Assembly (NCBI GenBank): GCA_963790435.1
Contig: CAWBOI010000001.1
Span: forward strand, 1,798,001 to 1,862,000
DNA length: 64,000 nt
Origin: Ilyomonas sp963790435
Lineage (GTDB): Bacteria > Bacteroidota > Bacteroidia > Chitinophagales > Chitinophagaceae
Direction: 5' to 3'
Shown: positions 37,815-47,282 of the stretch, piece after piece
Layout: every line of letters begins with the position of its first letter
Numbering within the stretch: the stretch's first letter is position 1
Position numbers and translations under genes: made by a program
Notes under the pieces: model-generated
Seen by the model: only the letters and a program-made list of their open reading frames with translations
Databases searched by the model: none
What the model was told of the DNA's origin: nothing

Positions 37815-39365
37815 TTATTTCTTTCGCAAGCTTTCCTGGTATTGGTCTAAAAACTGAAACTCTTTATCAGCTGCAATTGGCTGCATGGTTTGCTCCTCAT
37901 CTTTCAAAACCATCACTTTATTGTCAGCCGATGAATAAGCTTTCCATGCTGAAACCGAAGCTCCGTTTGGGCTTCCGGTCTTTGCAAAATTAGTCCAGTA
38001 GTCGCTCATAACAGCCGCCAGTTTTTTATCGGCATCACTCCAATTGTTCTTCCAGGTATACAAAGTATTTAAAGCAAATGGAATTTCAGACGAATGAAAA
38101 GCACCATATTGTTCCTCGCCCGGCGCGGTTTGACTGAACAAATACACATACACCGGATGATGCCCTTTTGTTGTTTGCAGCCTTGCCCATGTATAAGCCT
38201 GCCACGCAAACAAATTGTCGCGGTTCAAAGCAAACATTGATTTACCAATCACCTCTTTTGAACCTGCGGGAAAGGCTTGTAAATAAGCATCTGCCAATGA
38301 GCCATATTTTTCTTTTGCATTGGCAACATAAGCGGCACTATCTACAGGCGCAGAAGGAAAGCCATCATCCTTGTTCCAGCCGGTAATAATGGGCACATCG
38401 TTTTGCTCATCATTATTGAAAATGGTATAAATATCTTTCGGCAACACATAACCATCAATTACAGGACCTGCAGCAAAGGAAGCTGATAATTTTTGCAATG
38501 AGTCAGCAGATAATTTTCGCAACTCATCAATCGAAGCAAAGCCTGTCTTTTTTACAAACACCTCACCATTGTTCTCGGCGGTTTGCAAGTTGATAGTTCT
38601 GCCATCAGCACTAAACATACCGCCACTTTCCGCAATGGCTTTGCTGAACAAACCTTTCGCCAGCGGCGATGCCACCAATGCATTCACACTAAATGCTCCG
38701 GCCGACTGACCGACGATGGTAACATTGTTTGCATCGCCGCCAAAAGCATTGATGTTTTGCTGCACCCAATGCAAAGCCGCCAACTGATCGAGAAAAGCAT
38801 AATTACCCGATGCTTTGCCGCCTGATTCCTTTGTCAACTGCGGATGTGCCAGAAAGCCAAACACGCCAACACGATAAGGAATGGAAACAAAAACAACACC
38901 TTTCTTAGCCATGTTTTCGCCATCATAAATAGGACAGGCAGTGCCGCCTGAAGTAAAGCCGCCACCATAAATCCAAACCATTACAGGTTTGTTTTTGTTC
39001 AAATTTTGTGCGGGCGACCACACATTCAGGTACAAGCAATCTTCAGAGATGGGTGATGCCGGAATCAAATAGGGCGCGGTGTACATGGCAAAGGGCACCG
39101 GTTTGTTCTGCATCGGGCTGGCAGCAAACGCAACGCACTGCTTCACGCCTTGCCAATGCGCTACCGGTTGAGGTGCTTTCCACCGCAAAGTTCCTACCGG
39201 CGGTGCGGCAAAGGGAATGCCTTTGTAAATGCGCACGGTGTTATCAGCATTGGTTGTGCCGGATATCTTTCCTTCTTCAGTTTGAACAATGTTGGCCTGT
39301 TTCTGTGCGAAAATTGAGGCAAAAACAAAAGCAGTAGAAACAATGAACAGCAGCAATCTTTTCAT
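37815..39365 (-). CDS. Type-B carboxylesterase
   Basis: 516 residues, alpha/beta hydrolase. Signal peptide about 1-20 (ending IFAQ). Landmarks: YKGIPFAAPPVG, SEDCLYLNVWSP, oxyanion loop VWIYGGGFTSGG and nucleophile elbow VTIVGQSAGAFSV. The acid and base are in the C-terminal half, with the histidine in GAFHSSEIPFAL. ATG 39365 is chosen because it directly precedes the signal peptide; the upstream extension to 39413 has no signal character. Hydrolyses carboxylic esters in the periplasm. Confidence 0.92.
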   Translation of the reverse strand: MKRLLLFIVSTAFVFASIFAQKQANIVQTEEGKISGTTNADNTVRIYKGIPFAAPPVGTLRWKAPQPVAHWQGVKQCVAFAASPMQNKPVPFAMYTAPYLIPASPISEDCLYLNVWSPAQNLNKNKPVMVWIYGGGFTSGGTACPIYDGENMAKKGVVFVSIPYRVGVFGFLAHPQLTKESGGKASGNYAFLDQLAALHWVQQNINAFGGDANNVTIVGQSAGAFSVNALVASPLAKGLFSKAIAESGGMFSADGRTINLQTAENNGEVFVKKTGFASIDELRKLSADSLQKLSASFAAGPVIDGYVLPKDIYTIFNNDEQNDVPIITGWNKDDGFPSAPVDSAAYVANAKEKYGSLADAYLQAFPAGSKEVIGKSMFALNRDNLFAWQAYTWARLQTTKGHHPVYVYLFSQTAPGEEQYGAFHSSEIPFALNTLYTWKNNWSDADKKLAAVMSDYWTNFAKTGSPNGASVSAWKAYSSADNKVMVLKDEEQTMQPIAADKEFQFLDQYQESLRKK

Positions 39366-39477
39366 GTAAAATGGTAGTGGTTTGTGAAGATGAAGATAAG
39401 CAAAGAGAAGCAATGATTACGCCTCGCCTGTTATTGAGAAAGCCTATGGTTCTTATGATTTGTTTTTGCCCGAAATA

Positions 39478-40756
39478 TTATACAATCTTCCATTGTACAA
39501 TTTTATTCACCCATTCTTTTTTGTACGGTGCAGTAATGCGGATGTAGTTATCGGTGTAACCTTCCATCATGCTATTTTTATCTGCTTCTTCAAACAAAAC
39601 GCTTCTCATTTCACCGGCGTGTTGTTGCGTGAAGTGCTGCAATTTCATGTATGATAAATTGCGAAGTATTTTATTACGCTGATGTCTTATGCTGACAGGA
39701 ACAACGGGGCCTATTTCTAAGGCTTTGGTATTGTCTCTTTCCGAATACGTAAACACATGCAGATAGCTTACATCAAGGTTGTGAAGAAACTGAAACGTCT
39801 CTTCAAAATGTTCATCCGTTTCAGATGGAAAGCCAACAATTACATCCACACCAATAGCACAGTGCGGCATCAGTTGTTTTATAAGATCTACTTTTTCTGC
39901 ATACAACTCTCTGCGATAACGCCTGCGCATCAAACCCAATACCGCATTGCTTCCGCTTTGCAGTGGAATGTGAAAATGAGGCATGAACTTCTTGCTGGCT
40001 AGCTACAAAGCGAATAATATCTTCCGACAACAAATTGGGCTCGATAGAAGAGATACGGAAACGCTCAATTCCATCTACCTCATCTAACTTTTGAATCAAA
40101 TCAAAAAAGCTTTCTTCGTGCTGTTTATTACCATCGGCACCTTTGCCAAAATCGCCTAAGTTCACGCCGGTAAGCACAATTTCTTTTACGCCTTTTTGAG
40201 CTAATAACCTTGCATTGGAAACTACGTTTTCAATCTTATCACTGCGGCTTTTACCACGCGCCATCGGGATGGTGCAAAACGAGCAATTGTAATCGCAGCC
40301 ATCCTGCACTTTTAAAAACGTTCGGGTTCTGTCGGTTACGGAAAAGGAAGAATGAAAGCCGCTTACTTCTTCAATATCGCAGCTGCTGATTTTGGTAGAA
40401 TCGCCTTTGGTAAATTCTTTTAAATGCTGGCTGATATTGAACTTTTCAGCAGCGCCGAGCACCAAATCAACACCTTCAATTCCGGCAATTTCTTTTGGTT
40501 TTAATTGGGCATAACAGCCGGTGATGACAACAACGCTTTCCGGCGATTTGCGTTGAATGCGGCGCACCAACTGGCGGCATTCTTTATCTGCATTGTCGGT
40601 AACAGAACAGGTGTTGATGACATACACATCGGCTATATCGTCAAACCCTTTTTTTTCAAAACCATCTCTCTCCAACTGCCTTGAAAGAGCTGATGTTTCT
40701 GAAAAATTGAGCTTGCAACCCAACGTATGAAATGCCACCGAACGCTTTGTTTGCAT
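39478..40756 (-). CDS. mtaB: tRNA t6A37 methylthiotransferase MtaB (frameshifted)
   Basis: Radical-SAM enzyme that converts t6A37 to ms2t6A37 in tRNA. The N-terminal UPF0004 domain has FHTLGCKLNFSE and YVINTCSVTDNADKECR. The radical-SAM cluster is in VQDGCDYNCSFCTIP (CxxxCxxC). The first frame runs into unrelated residues after IRFVAS; one extra base near 39999 restores KKFMPHFHIPLQSGSN in the other frame, which continues through VDVIVGFPSETDEHF to the TRAM-like end. ATG 40756 fits the conserved N-terminus. One indel in a core gene suggests a sequence error. Confidence 0.92.
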
Positions 40757-40951
40757 AAGCGGGCAAAGATACAAAGCGATACATAAATTGATGAGATGAT
40801 AAAATAAGGAAGATGTAAAGATTGAAGCACAGTTTGAAGGTTTACCGAAAGAATACATTTCTATCAATGTAGATAGATGAAATATAGCGGCATTGATGGG
40901 AAAATACATGTGAAGCTGTCTACAACGAATGTCGAATAGTCTGCAATGCCC

Positions 40952-41098
40952 ATGCTTTTGAATGTATTAGTTATGCTATTGAATGTAATGGCTATGCTTT
41001 TTAATGTCATGCTCATGCTATTATGTGTAATGCCCATGCTATACTATGAAATGCTCATGCTATGCTTTGCAATGCCTATGCTATTGTTTGTTATGCTT
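40952..41098. repeat. Seven-copy 21-bp tandem repeat (minisatellite)
   Basis: Seven degenerate copies of ATGCTATTGAATGTAATGCCC-type units start at 40952, 40973, 40994, 41015, 41036, 41057 and 41078. Each begins ATGCT and has a second ATG near its end. The frame is open and would encode Met/Leu-rich heptads (MLLNVMP-like), but the frame runs on into a dispersed repeat, so a protein is doubtful. Confidence 0.88.
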
Positions 41099-41107
41099 TT
41101 TGGTTTC

Positions 41108-41182
41108 AGCATTATCGGGAGAGGACGATGCGTTACTATTGAGGTTGCTGATTTTACCCGCATCGTCACTTTCAGGTTTAAG
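41108..41182. repeat. Dispersed double-hairpin element (family R2), partial copy
   Basis: Contains GAGGACGATGCG, TACTATTGAGGTTGCTGATT and CCCGCATCGTCACTTTCAGG, aligned with the full copy at 48796-48886 but missing the final GAGACGATGCTGAAACC. It directly follows the tandem repeat. Confidence 0.75.
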
Positions 41183-41228
41183 TTAACCTATAAAAATGGA
41201 AGTGTATCAGTTTAAAAACGCAGTGTTT

Positions 41229-41448
41229 CGTCATTCCGCAAATGCCCTCAACACTAACTCAAACCTTCATCGTAATTGGGAGGGCTTTGTGCGGAATCTG
41301 ATAATCAAATAATGATTTTATTGAAAGGGAGTAAAGAATGTTTACAATCGAGCAACAGTATTATATTTTCGAGATCAGATTCCGCACAAAGCCCTCGCAA
41401 AAATGATTATAATTTCTATCATCGTGTGAGGGCAATTGCGGAATGACG
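41229..41448. repeat. Full 220-bp inverted-repeat element (family R1)
   Basis: Left end CGTCATTCCGCAAATGCC, inner GGCTTTGTGCGGAATCTG at 41283-41300, a 75-base centre, then the mirror CAGATTCCGCACAAAGCC from 41376 and GGCAATTGCGGAATGACG to 41448. Same total length and order as the copy at 50064-50283. No coding capacity. It lies between a repeat block and the HxlR gene and may also terminate the latter. Confidence 0.88.
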
Positions 41449-41460
41449 GCGATACTCCGT

Positions 41461-41895
41461 TTATTTTACAATATGTTCTGCTTTTAATTTTTTCCTGAAC
41501 GCTTTTAATACTTCTTTACGGTTTTTTTCTGTTACCATTATCTGTTCAGCACAAATATGTGCCTGCGGCTCGTGCTTTGCTATCCACTGCCTTAGTTCAA
41601 TAATAACCGGCAATAAATCAATTCCTTTTTCTGTAAGAAAATACAAGTTTCTCCTGCCATTTGCCGGATCAGTCGTTTTTCGTATAATACCTTTTACTTC
41701 AAGTGCCTGCAGCCTGGCAGCCAGTATATTGGTAGCAATCTTTTCGTCAGATGATTGCAACTCGCCGTAAGTACGTTTGCTGGTAAACATCAGGTCGCGA
41801 AGAATGAGCAACGACCATTTATCGCCAATGCATTCTAATGCCATACTAATGGCACAATGCGAACGACTGTATATTTCTTCATTTCCCTTTTTCAT
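41461..41895 (-). CDS. HxlR-family transcription regulator
   Basis: 144 residues, winged-helix HxlR type: CAISMALECIGDKWSLLILRDL near the N-terminus, KRTYGELQSS, ILAARLQALEVKGIIRKTTDP and YFLTEKGIDLLPVI. The cysteine near residue 14 is where redox-sensing members (QorR, YodB) carry theirs. It is divergent from an old-yellow-enzyme gene. Two palindromes in the shared 133-base spacer are likely operators, so the regulator probably controls that reductase and itself in response to electrophiles. Confidence 0.92.
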   Translation of the reverse strand: MKKGNEEIYSRSHCAISMALECIGDKWSLLILRDLMFTSKRTYGELQSSDEKIATNILAARLQALEVKGIIRKTTDPANGRRNLYFLTEKGIDLLPVIIELRQWIAKHEPQAHICAEQIMVTEKNRKEVLKAFRKKLKAEHIVK

Positions 41896-41902
41896 AAATT
41901 AT

Positions 41903-41952
41903 ACTTGCATTTTACAAGTAATACACTATGTTTGCACTTGCAATTTGCAAGT
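41903..41952 (+). promoter_or_regulatory. Two HxlR-type operators flanking the OYE promoter
   Basis: ACTTGCATTTTACAAGT (41903-41919) and the perfect palindrome ACTTGCAATTTGCAAGT (41936-41952) have centres 33 bases apart, three helical turns. Between them lies TATGTTTG (41927-41934), a match to the -7 consensus TAnnTTTG. A TTG at 41905-41907, inside the first palindrome, is 19 bases upstream, the correct -33 spacing. Binding would cover the -33 element and abut the -7 element. Confidence 0.75.
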
Positions 41953-42028
41953 AAAAGTAACACTTTGCTTACACTCTTTTAAGCTTTTATTCAACTTAGA
42001 AATTAAATAAAAAACAAAATTTATTATT

Positions 42029-43137
42029 ATGACTTCTACTTATCCGCTTCTGTTTAGCCAGTACAGATTAGGCAACGTTACATTGCGAAACAGGATTGTA
42101 ATGGCACCGATGACACGCAGCCGCGCCACCGGCAATATTCCCAACGAAATGATGGCAACTTATTATGGCAACCGGGCAACGGCCGGCTTAATTGTTACAG
42201 AAGGCGTTTCACCCTCACCAAACGGACTTGGTTATGCACGCATTCCGGGTTTATACAGTAAAGAACAAACACAGGCATGGAAAAAAGTAACGGATGCAGT
42301 ACATGTAAACGGCGGTAACATTTTTGTTCAGCTTATGCATACGGGCAGAATTACCCATCCGCTAAATCTGCCTGATGGCGCAGAAGTTATTGGTGCTTCA
42401 GCCATTGCAGCAGCCAATACACAAATGTACACAGATCAGCAGGGAATGCAGCCATTGCCGGTTCCAAAAGAAGTAGTACAGAAGATATACCTGCATTAAT
42501 TGCGGAATTTGCTCACAGTGCAAAATGTGCTGTAGAAGCTGGTTTTGATGGTGTTGAATTGCATAGCGCTAACGGTTACCTGCTCGAGCAGTTTTTAAAT
42601 TCGGCATCCAACCAACGCACTGATAAATATGGCGGCTCGCCCCAAAACCGTAACCGTTTTGTACTGGAAGTAGCAGCGGCTGTTGCTGAAGTGATAGGGA
42701 AAGATAAAACCGGCATTCGTTTATCGCCGTTTGGAGTGTTTAACGATATCATACCGGATGCCACTACGCAGCAGCAATATACTGAGCTTGCTAAAGGACT
42801 TAAAAAAATTGGTATTGCTTATATACACATCGTAGATCATACTTCAATGGGTGCGCCCCTTGTGCCGCAAAGCATCAAAGAGGCCATTCGTGAGAACTTC
42901 GGCAGCACAATTATTTTGTCTGGCGGTTATGACGCTGCCCGTGCTGAAGCGGACCTCGAAGCAGGTAAAGGCGAACTGGTAGCGTTTGGTCGTTCAATTC
43001 TTGCCAATCCTGATTTTGTAAAGCGTATTGAGATTGACGCTGACCTCAACCAGCCCGATCAAAATACGTTTTATACACCGGGCGAAAAAGGATATACCGA
43101 TTATCCTGCACTCGCGGCACAACTGCAGGAAAGTTAG
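42029..43137 (+). CDS. Old yellow enzyme-family NADH:flavin oxidoreductase (frameshifted)
   Basis: FMN-dependent ene-reductase of the N-ethylmaleimide reductase type. First part: LFSQYRLGNVTLRNRIVMAP, MTRSRATGN, VTEGVSPSPNG and QLMHTGRITHP. The frame breaks near 42477; the other frame resumes TEDIPALIAEFAHSAKCAV, GFDGVELHSANGYLLEQFL, NQRTDKYGGSPQNRNRF and DLEAGKGELVAFGRSILANP. The catalytic His/Asn pair is retained in the second half. A single missing base restores about 370 residues. Divergent HxlR regulator suggests induction by quinones or other electrophiles. Confidence 0.92.
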
Positions 43138-43165
43138 CTGCTTAACATAATAACGTTAGTAAGGT

Positions 43166-43199
43166 AAAGCTGTTTCATGTTTGTGAAGCAGCTTTTTTG
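43166..43199 (+). terminator. Terminator after OYE gene
   Basis: AAAGCTGtTTCA pairs with TGAAgCAGCTTT around TGTTTG, then TTTTGT. It lies about 30 bases past the stop. Confidence 0.8.
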
Positions 43200-43236
43200 T
43201 TGCTATGAATACATTGAAAAATGAAATTTTGGTTCC

Positions 43237-43284
43237 GGCATCATTTCTCAATGACTTTCAGGAGACGATTCTGAAACCTTAAAA
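43237..43284. repeat. R2-family repeat fragment
   Basis: GGCATCATTTCTCAATGAC, then TTTCAGGAGACGATTCTG and AAACCTTAAA. It matches the two ends of the full element at 48796-48886 with the middle deleted. Confidence 0.65.
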
Positions 43285-43302
43285 AATTGTTTAGGAAAGA
43301 AA

Positions 43303-43437
43303 ATGAAGAGCTATTCGAAATTTGATAAAGCACTATTTAAAAAGTATTGTAAAGAGCGACAGGGGTTTGAAAGAAGCTGCGAATTTTATTGTGAAAACAA
43401 TAAAGTAGATGTGATGATTGCAAATCAGGAGATTTGA
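43303..43437 (+). CDS. Possible 44-residue protein, unrecognised
   Basis: ATG after AGGAAAGAAA, then a frame KSYSKFDKALFKKYCKERQ continuing with two cysteines to MIANQEI and stop. The residue mix is protein-like and a purine-rich ribosome-site-like stretch precedes it, but no family is recognised and it lies among repeats, so it may be a remnant. Confidence 0.25.
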   Translation: MKSYSKFDKALFKKYCKERQGFERSCEFYCENNKVDVMIANQEI

Positions 43438-43448
43438 AGACAGAGAGA

Positions 43449-43533
43449 CGTAGTCGGGAGACTACGCCTAGCAGAGGCAAATATTGTAGATAAAATCTAC
43501 TTCAGAAGTCGTCCATAGAAGAATTCTACGGAC
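43449..43533. other. Three successive small hairpins
   Basis: CGTAGTC/GACTACG (43449-43466), GTAGAT/ATCTAC (43486-43500) and GTCC-TAGAA/TTCTA-GGAC (43511-43533) follow one another without a gene. Could be a small structured RNA, or a repeat acting as terminator for the minus-strand gene ending at 43585. Confidence 0.4.
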
Positions 43534-43584
43534 AGTGCAGCCGGTTTATTGGTTGGGATAAACTACGATGAGTTCGAACAAACT

Positions 43585-46386
43585 TCACGAAAAGTAAGTA
43601 AGATTTATTAATTTGTTTTCAATTCCATCGTGACGTTGCTTTTTAAGATACTCAACAAGATGTCGAATTAATGCTTTTGATTTTGCCATTTTTTTATTAA
43701 AATAGATAGTATTATTTTCAAACAACCATTCATTCTCAAACTTTTTATAGTCAAATGTATCCATATCAATTAGCCATTCATAGTAAGGATGAAAGTCTTT
43801 AAACTTTTTAAATCTTTCCTGTTTTGTATCGATTTTGTATTTAAAACAGATATTGAAAAGGTTTCCTAAATAATGATCTTCATAAGAGCGACCTCCGAAG
43901 AAGCTTTTTATGCTCTCCTTATTTTTATCTATAGTGTAAAGGTCAATTAGATCAAAAAGTTTATATGAATTAAGCGGAATAATTCCGTGGATAGCAGATA
44001 AATTGAACACTTCAAAATCGAATTGACTTTCTAAATAATCAGCAATCTTATTCTTTATAAAACGCTTGTGTCTGTTAACTATTTTATTGTGAAGCTCAAT
44101 AACAAAATGTACATTATATATTTTTTGACCCTCTTTTTGACCTAAAATAGATTTAGATATAACTTCTCCTATATCAGCTGCAGACAACCAATTAATCGAA
44201 TTCTTTTTAAATGCGTTTATAATTGTAAGAAAAATATTGCTATCACTTATTTCAAAATTATACAGGCAAGAAATAAACAAATCCTTTAAAAAGTCTTCCT
44301 TTAACAAACGCTTCTTTTTATTCACAAAAAGCTGAATGCTTTCTATAAGTCGGCTACTAATTATTGCTTCCTTTTTTATGAATTCTAATAATTGATGAGC
44401 AAAATCTTGAATAGTGTCTTCATCAAGATCAAATAGCGAAATTAAAGTTATACAGTTTCCTAAATATCTCTCATAATGAGAAGAATAAAATATTTCATTG
44501 AAATATTCAAACTGAAAACTATTTTCTTTTATCTTAAATCTACTTTCAAACAGATTTCTTGCAGTAATTAATATTTGAGAACAAGCTGCGCTATCCGATT
44601 TATATTTAAGTTCTTGAACATTATAGCGGCTACAATATTTCAATAAGGATTTCCTATGCCCATACAACACTATTTTATTAGTCAAGTAATCATTAAAAAA
44701 TAATAATCGTGAATCTTGACTTTCACCAATTGCATGTGAGGCTATTAAAGATTCTAAGAAAATCTCGAACAGCTTTTCAAAGTTTGAATAGAAGTCAAAC
44801 ACTATATAATTGCCGTTGAGAAAACTATCTAACTGAGCAAATTCACAAATCAATTGACTAACATGTTGGTTAGAGCTCCAGCCTCCATACAATTGTGAAT
44901 GATAATGGTCAATAATTTTACTTGAGATGTCTTGAACTTTTTGATAAGAATCATTAAAATAATCTTCTTGTGCAATAAAGGTTAAGAGATCATAATTAGT
45001 GCACCCTTTAAGCTTAAAAGCTTCTTCCAGAAGATCGATTTGTTTTAACTCATTAATTTCTTTTTCATCGACTGTCTCATTATACCAGAAGTTTCCCAAA
45101 AAAGAAGAAAGGTGTCTCAAATTGTATTGGGCAATAAAGTAGGTTGTATATTTATGCTTTTCCCACGCTTCCGCTTTAATTTCTTCATAAGTAAGTTTTG
45201 CTTTTCTATAGTTACCTAACTTGTAATTATAGTAAGCTTGTTTAAGCTTTCCATTTAAATCAGTTTCAATTTTATTTATTGAAATAAAAGCATTAAAAAA
45301 GTTGAAGTTATTGTAAGAGCATTTATAACAATCGCATTCCTTTTTATCAATGAATATCGTTTTTATACCTTCCCTATTTTTTTCTCCTTCTACATTATAG
45401 ACAAGTTGAACATTCAATTGCTTTATTACGGCTTCAGTCTTAAATAAATAATTAGAGACAGATTTATAAATACTACTGTCAATTATTGAAATTGGCTTGT
45501 CCTTTTCTATTTGTAGATTCTTAAGAAAATCAAGTAGTTTTTCGTTGGCATAAGAAATATGAAAATTACTATAATAAGCTTGCTTTTCTTCATTAATTGC
45601 TAAAGGATAGTGCTTTGTAAGTATATGTAAAGGAATAAAATTTATCTCTTCATACAATTCAAAAAATAAGTAATAAAGACTCTCCAAAACTGTTTTTCTA
45701 ATAGTTCCAGAAAAACGATAACGTGCATCAGGAATGAATTTATAAGATGCCAGTCCAAGTTGGTTAACAATACTATCGTTGATAAACTCAAAGAAATCTT
45801 GGTATTCTTGGAAATACTCAATTTTAATTTTTTTAAATCTTTTTTTGAAGTCAGGATGAATAGACCTTTTGGTGTCATCTATGTCAGCATATTGTTTAGT
45901 ATTTTTCGAAATAAAAAAAAGAGTATCAATTCCATGTGTTTCGCAATATTCTCCTGCAGCCCCTAAAATTTCCCAATCATTTTGACTATTTTTTTTGATA
46001 TGAAATGGAGCTAATCCTTCCCTATACCTAAAAGCAAATTCGTTATTAATAATTGGTTGTGTTTCTAAAATCAGTTTAGCTTCCTTTAAAAACTTATCAA
46101 TTCTTTGAAATTGAAGTTCTAGATGTTCATCATTTATCGGGTTGTATTTTACAATTGCCTTAGAAACGCTTTGATTCTTATTCTTTTCTTCAAACGATAT
46201 TCGTCTTTGTTTATCATGATAGTGTTTATTTTTGTGTTTATTCCATTCTTCGATTACCAACTTGTGAGTAATAAAATTGATACTATTATTGGCAGTCAAA
46301 GTTTCTATCTGAAGCAAATATTTATTATAACCATTTGCAGAAACCAGTTGGAGTAGTGAACAATTATCAATCAATAAATAAATCAT
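43585..46386 (-). CDS. Large PIN-domain and TPR-like protein, putative defence effector
   Basis: 933 residues, far more AT-rich and Asn/Lys/Ile-rich than its neighbours, a sign of transfer. The N-terminus fits a PIN-like nuclease (DUF4935-like): D7 in YLLIDNCSLLQL, E46/E47 in LVIEEW, D137 and D154 in THGIDTLFFISKN, followed by IHPDFKKRF. Near residue 355 there is a cysteine cluster ECDCYKC, then helical repeats starting AYYNYKLGNYRKAKLTYEEI that continue to the end. The cysteine cluster plus TPR body resembles the C-terminal parts of SIR2-TPR defence proteins, with the effector domain exchanged. An HNH nuclease gene lies 124 bases upstream on the same strand. The function is inference. Confidence 0.6.
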   Translation of the reverse strand: MIYLLIDNCSLLQLVSANGYNKYLLQIETLTANNSINFITHKLVIEEWNKHKNKHYHDKQRRISFEEKNKNQSVSKAIVKYNPINDEHLELQFQRIDKFLKEAKLILETQPIINNEFAFRYREGLAPFHIKKNSQNDWEILGAAGEYCETHGIDTLFFISKNTKQYADIDDTKRSIHPDFKKRFKKIKIEYFQEYQDFFEFINDSIVNQLGLASYKFIPDARYRFSGTIRKTVLESLYYLFFELYEEINFIPLHILTKHYPLAINEEKQAYYSNFHISYANEKLLDFLKNLQIEKDKPISIIDSSIYKSVSNYLFKTEAVIKQLNVQLVYNVEGEKNREGIKTIFIDKKECDCYKCSYNNFNFFNAFISINKIETDLNGKLKQAYYNYKLGNYRKAKLTYEEIKAEAWEKHKYTTYFIAQYNLRHLSSFLGNFWYNETVDEKEINELKQIDLLEEAFKLKGCTNYDLLTFIAQEDYFNDSYQKVQDISSKIIDHYHSQLYGGWSSNQHVSQLICEFAQLDSFLNGNYIVFDFYSNFEKLFEIFLESLIASHAIGESQDSRLLFFNDYLTNKIVLYGHRKSLLKYCSRYNVQELKYKSDSAACSQILITARNLFESRFKIKENSFQFEYFNEIFYSSHYERYLGNCITLISLFDLDEDTIQDFAHQLLEFIKKEAIISSRLIESIQLFVNKKKRLLKEDFLKDLFISCLYNFEISDSNIFLTIINAFKKNSINWLSAADIGEVISKSILGQKEGQKIYNVHFVIELHNKIVNRHKRFIKNKIADYLESQFDFEVFNLSAIHGIIPLNSYKLFDLIDLYTIDKNKESIKSFFGGRSYEDHYLGNLFNICFKYKIDTKQERFKKFKDFHPYYEWLIDMDTFDYKKFENEWLFENNTIYFNKKMAKSKALIRHLVEYLKKQRHDGIENKLINLTYFS

Positions 46387-46510
46387 TATAGCTTTTTTTT
46401 AAAAAGTTATAGAGACAGGTATAAAATTCCCGTAATCATTATCTGTGATATTTGAAGTTAGCCACATTCTAAATCATTCAAACCGTTCATTATGCCTCCT
46501 CAAAAATTCT

Positions 46511-47246
46511 TTACTCGGGTAAAAACTTATCAGGCAACTGGATTATCTTTCCTTCCCATTTCCAAAAGTTTGCATCCATACTTTCAATACTTTCTTTACT
46601 CTTCAATTTTGATGAGATATGAATGGTATAATCATCAGCCGAAACAGTAATTAAATGTTTATCAAAAGCTTTATCGTGCAAGGCATTTAAGCACAAACCA
46701 TTCATTGGGTTCAATCGGTTCTTTTCATCTTCACTCCAAGGTATAATGTGGCTGGCAATCAGCAAGTCGGTGTTGGTTATTGTAGTAATACAACAAGTAT
46801 TGTTATAAGCAGCTAAAATCATCTTTCTAAAAAGGGATTGGTTTACGCGCACTTTTACCAATCGTGCTTTGGTTATCCCTTCTTGTAAGGTAGCTTCTAT
46901 ATTTATCTTCATTCAATTGTTCAATACTCGTATGCTTTTTATTTGCTAAAAGCTTTTCGCTTTCTAATAAAGCAGCATCCCAATTGTTGTAAAACTCATT
47001 CCATATCTCTTTATCTAATTTGCTCCTATTACTCGCACCTTTAATGCCTCTGGCTTGTAAGGTGGGATCGAAGCTGGCTAAGTTGCCAAGCTTCAAAGCT
47101 ACTGAGGAAGGTGTTCTATCAATGATCCTTGCAAGGTCTTGAATAAGGGGGTTACTGGCGTGCATTTTACCAAATGGTAGTTTGCAGTATAAATTAATAG
47201 CAAGTATTAATTCATCGCGAGTCCAGAGCCGTTGCCCTTCTTTCAT
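46511..47246 (-). CDS. HNH endonuclease (frameshifted)
   Basis: About 244 residues in two frames. The N-terminal part, LWTRDELILAINLYCKLPFG and RTPSSVALKLGNLASFDP, is the helical DNA-binding segment usual in this HNH group. After EQLNEDK the frame breaks near 46896 (one extra base) and continues IEATLQEGITKARLVKVRVNQ. The nuclease motif is CCITTITNTDLLIASHIIPWS followed by LNPMNGLCLNALHDKAFD. These resemble HNH enzymes of restriction-like function. It may form an operon with the PIN/TPR gene downstream. Confidence 0.85.
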
Positions 47247-47282
47247 AAACGTTAGAATTGGATGGTAAGATAAGTATCTTCT

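Noticed and set aside
37659..37993. Plus-strand frames over the CATTGCGAG repeat
   Set aside because: Shadow frames of the repeat and of the carboxylesterase C-terminus.
40952..41098. CRISPR array
   Set aside because: The repeats are contiguous without spacers and are degenerate, so this is a minisatellite. No cas gene in the window.
40946..41215. 89-codon frame over the 21-bp repeat
   Set aside because: Openness follows from the 21-base periodicity and the frame runs into the R2 repeat. No ribosome site. Kept as a repeat, not a gene.
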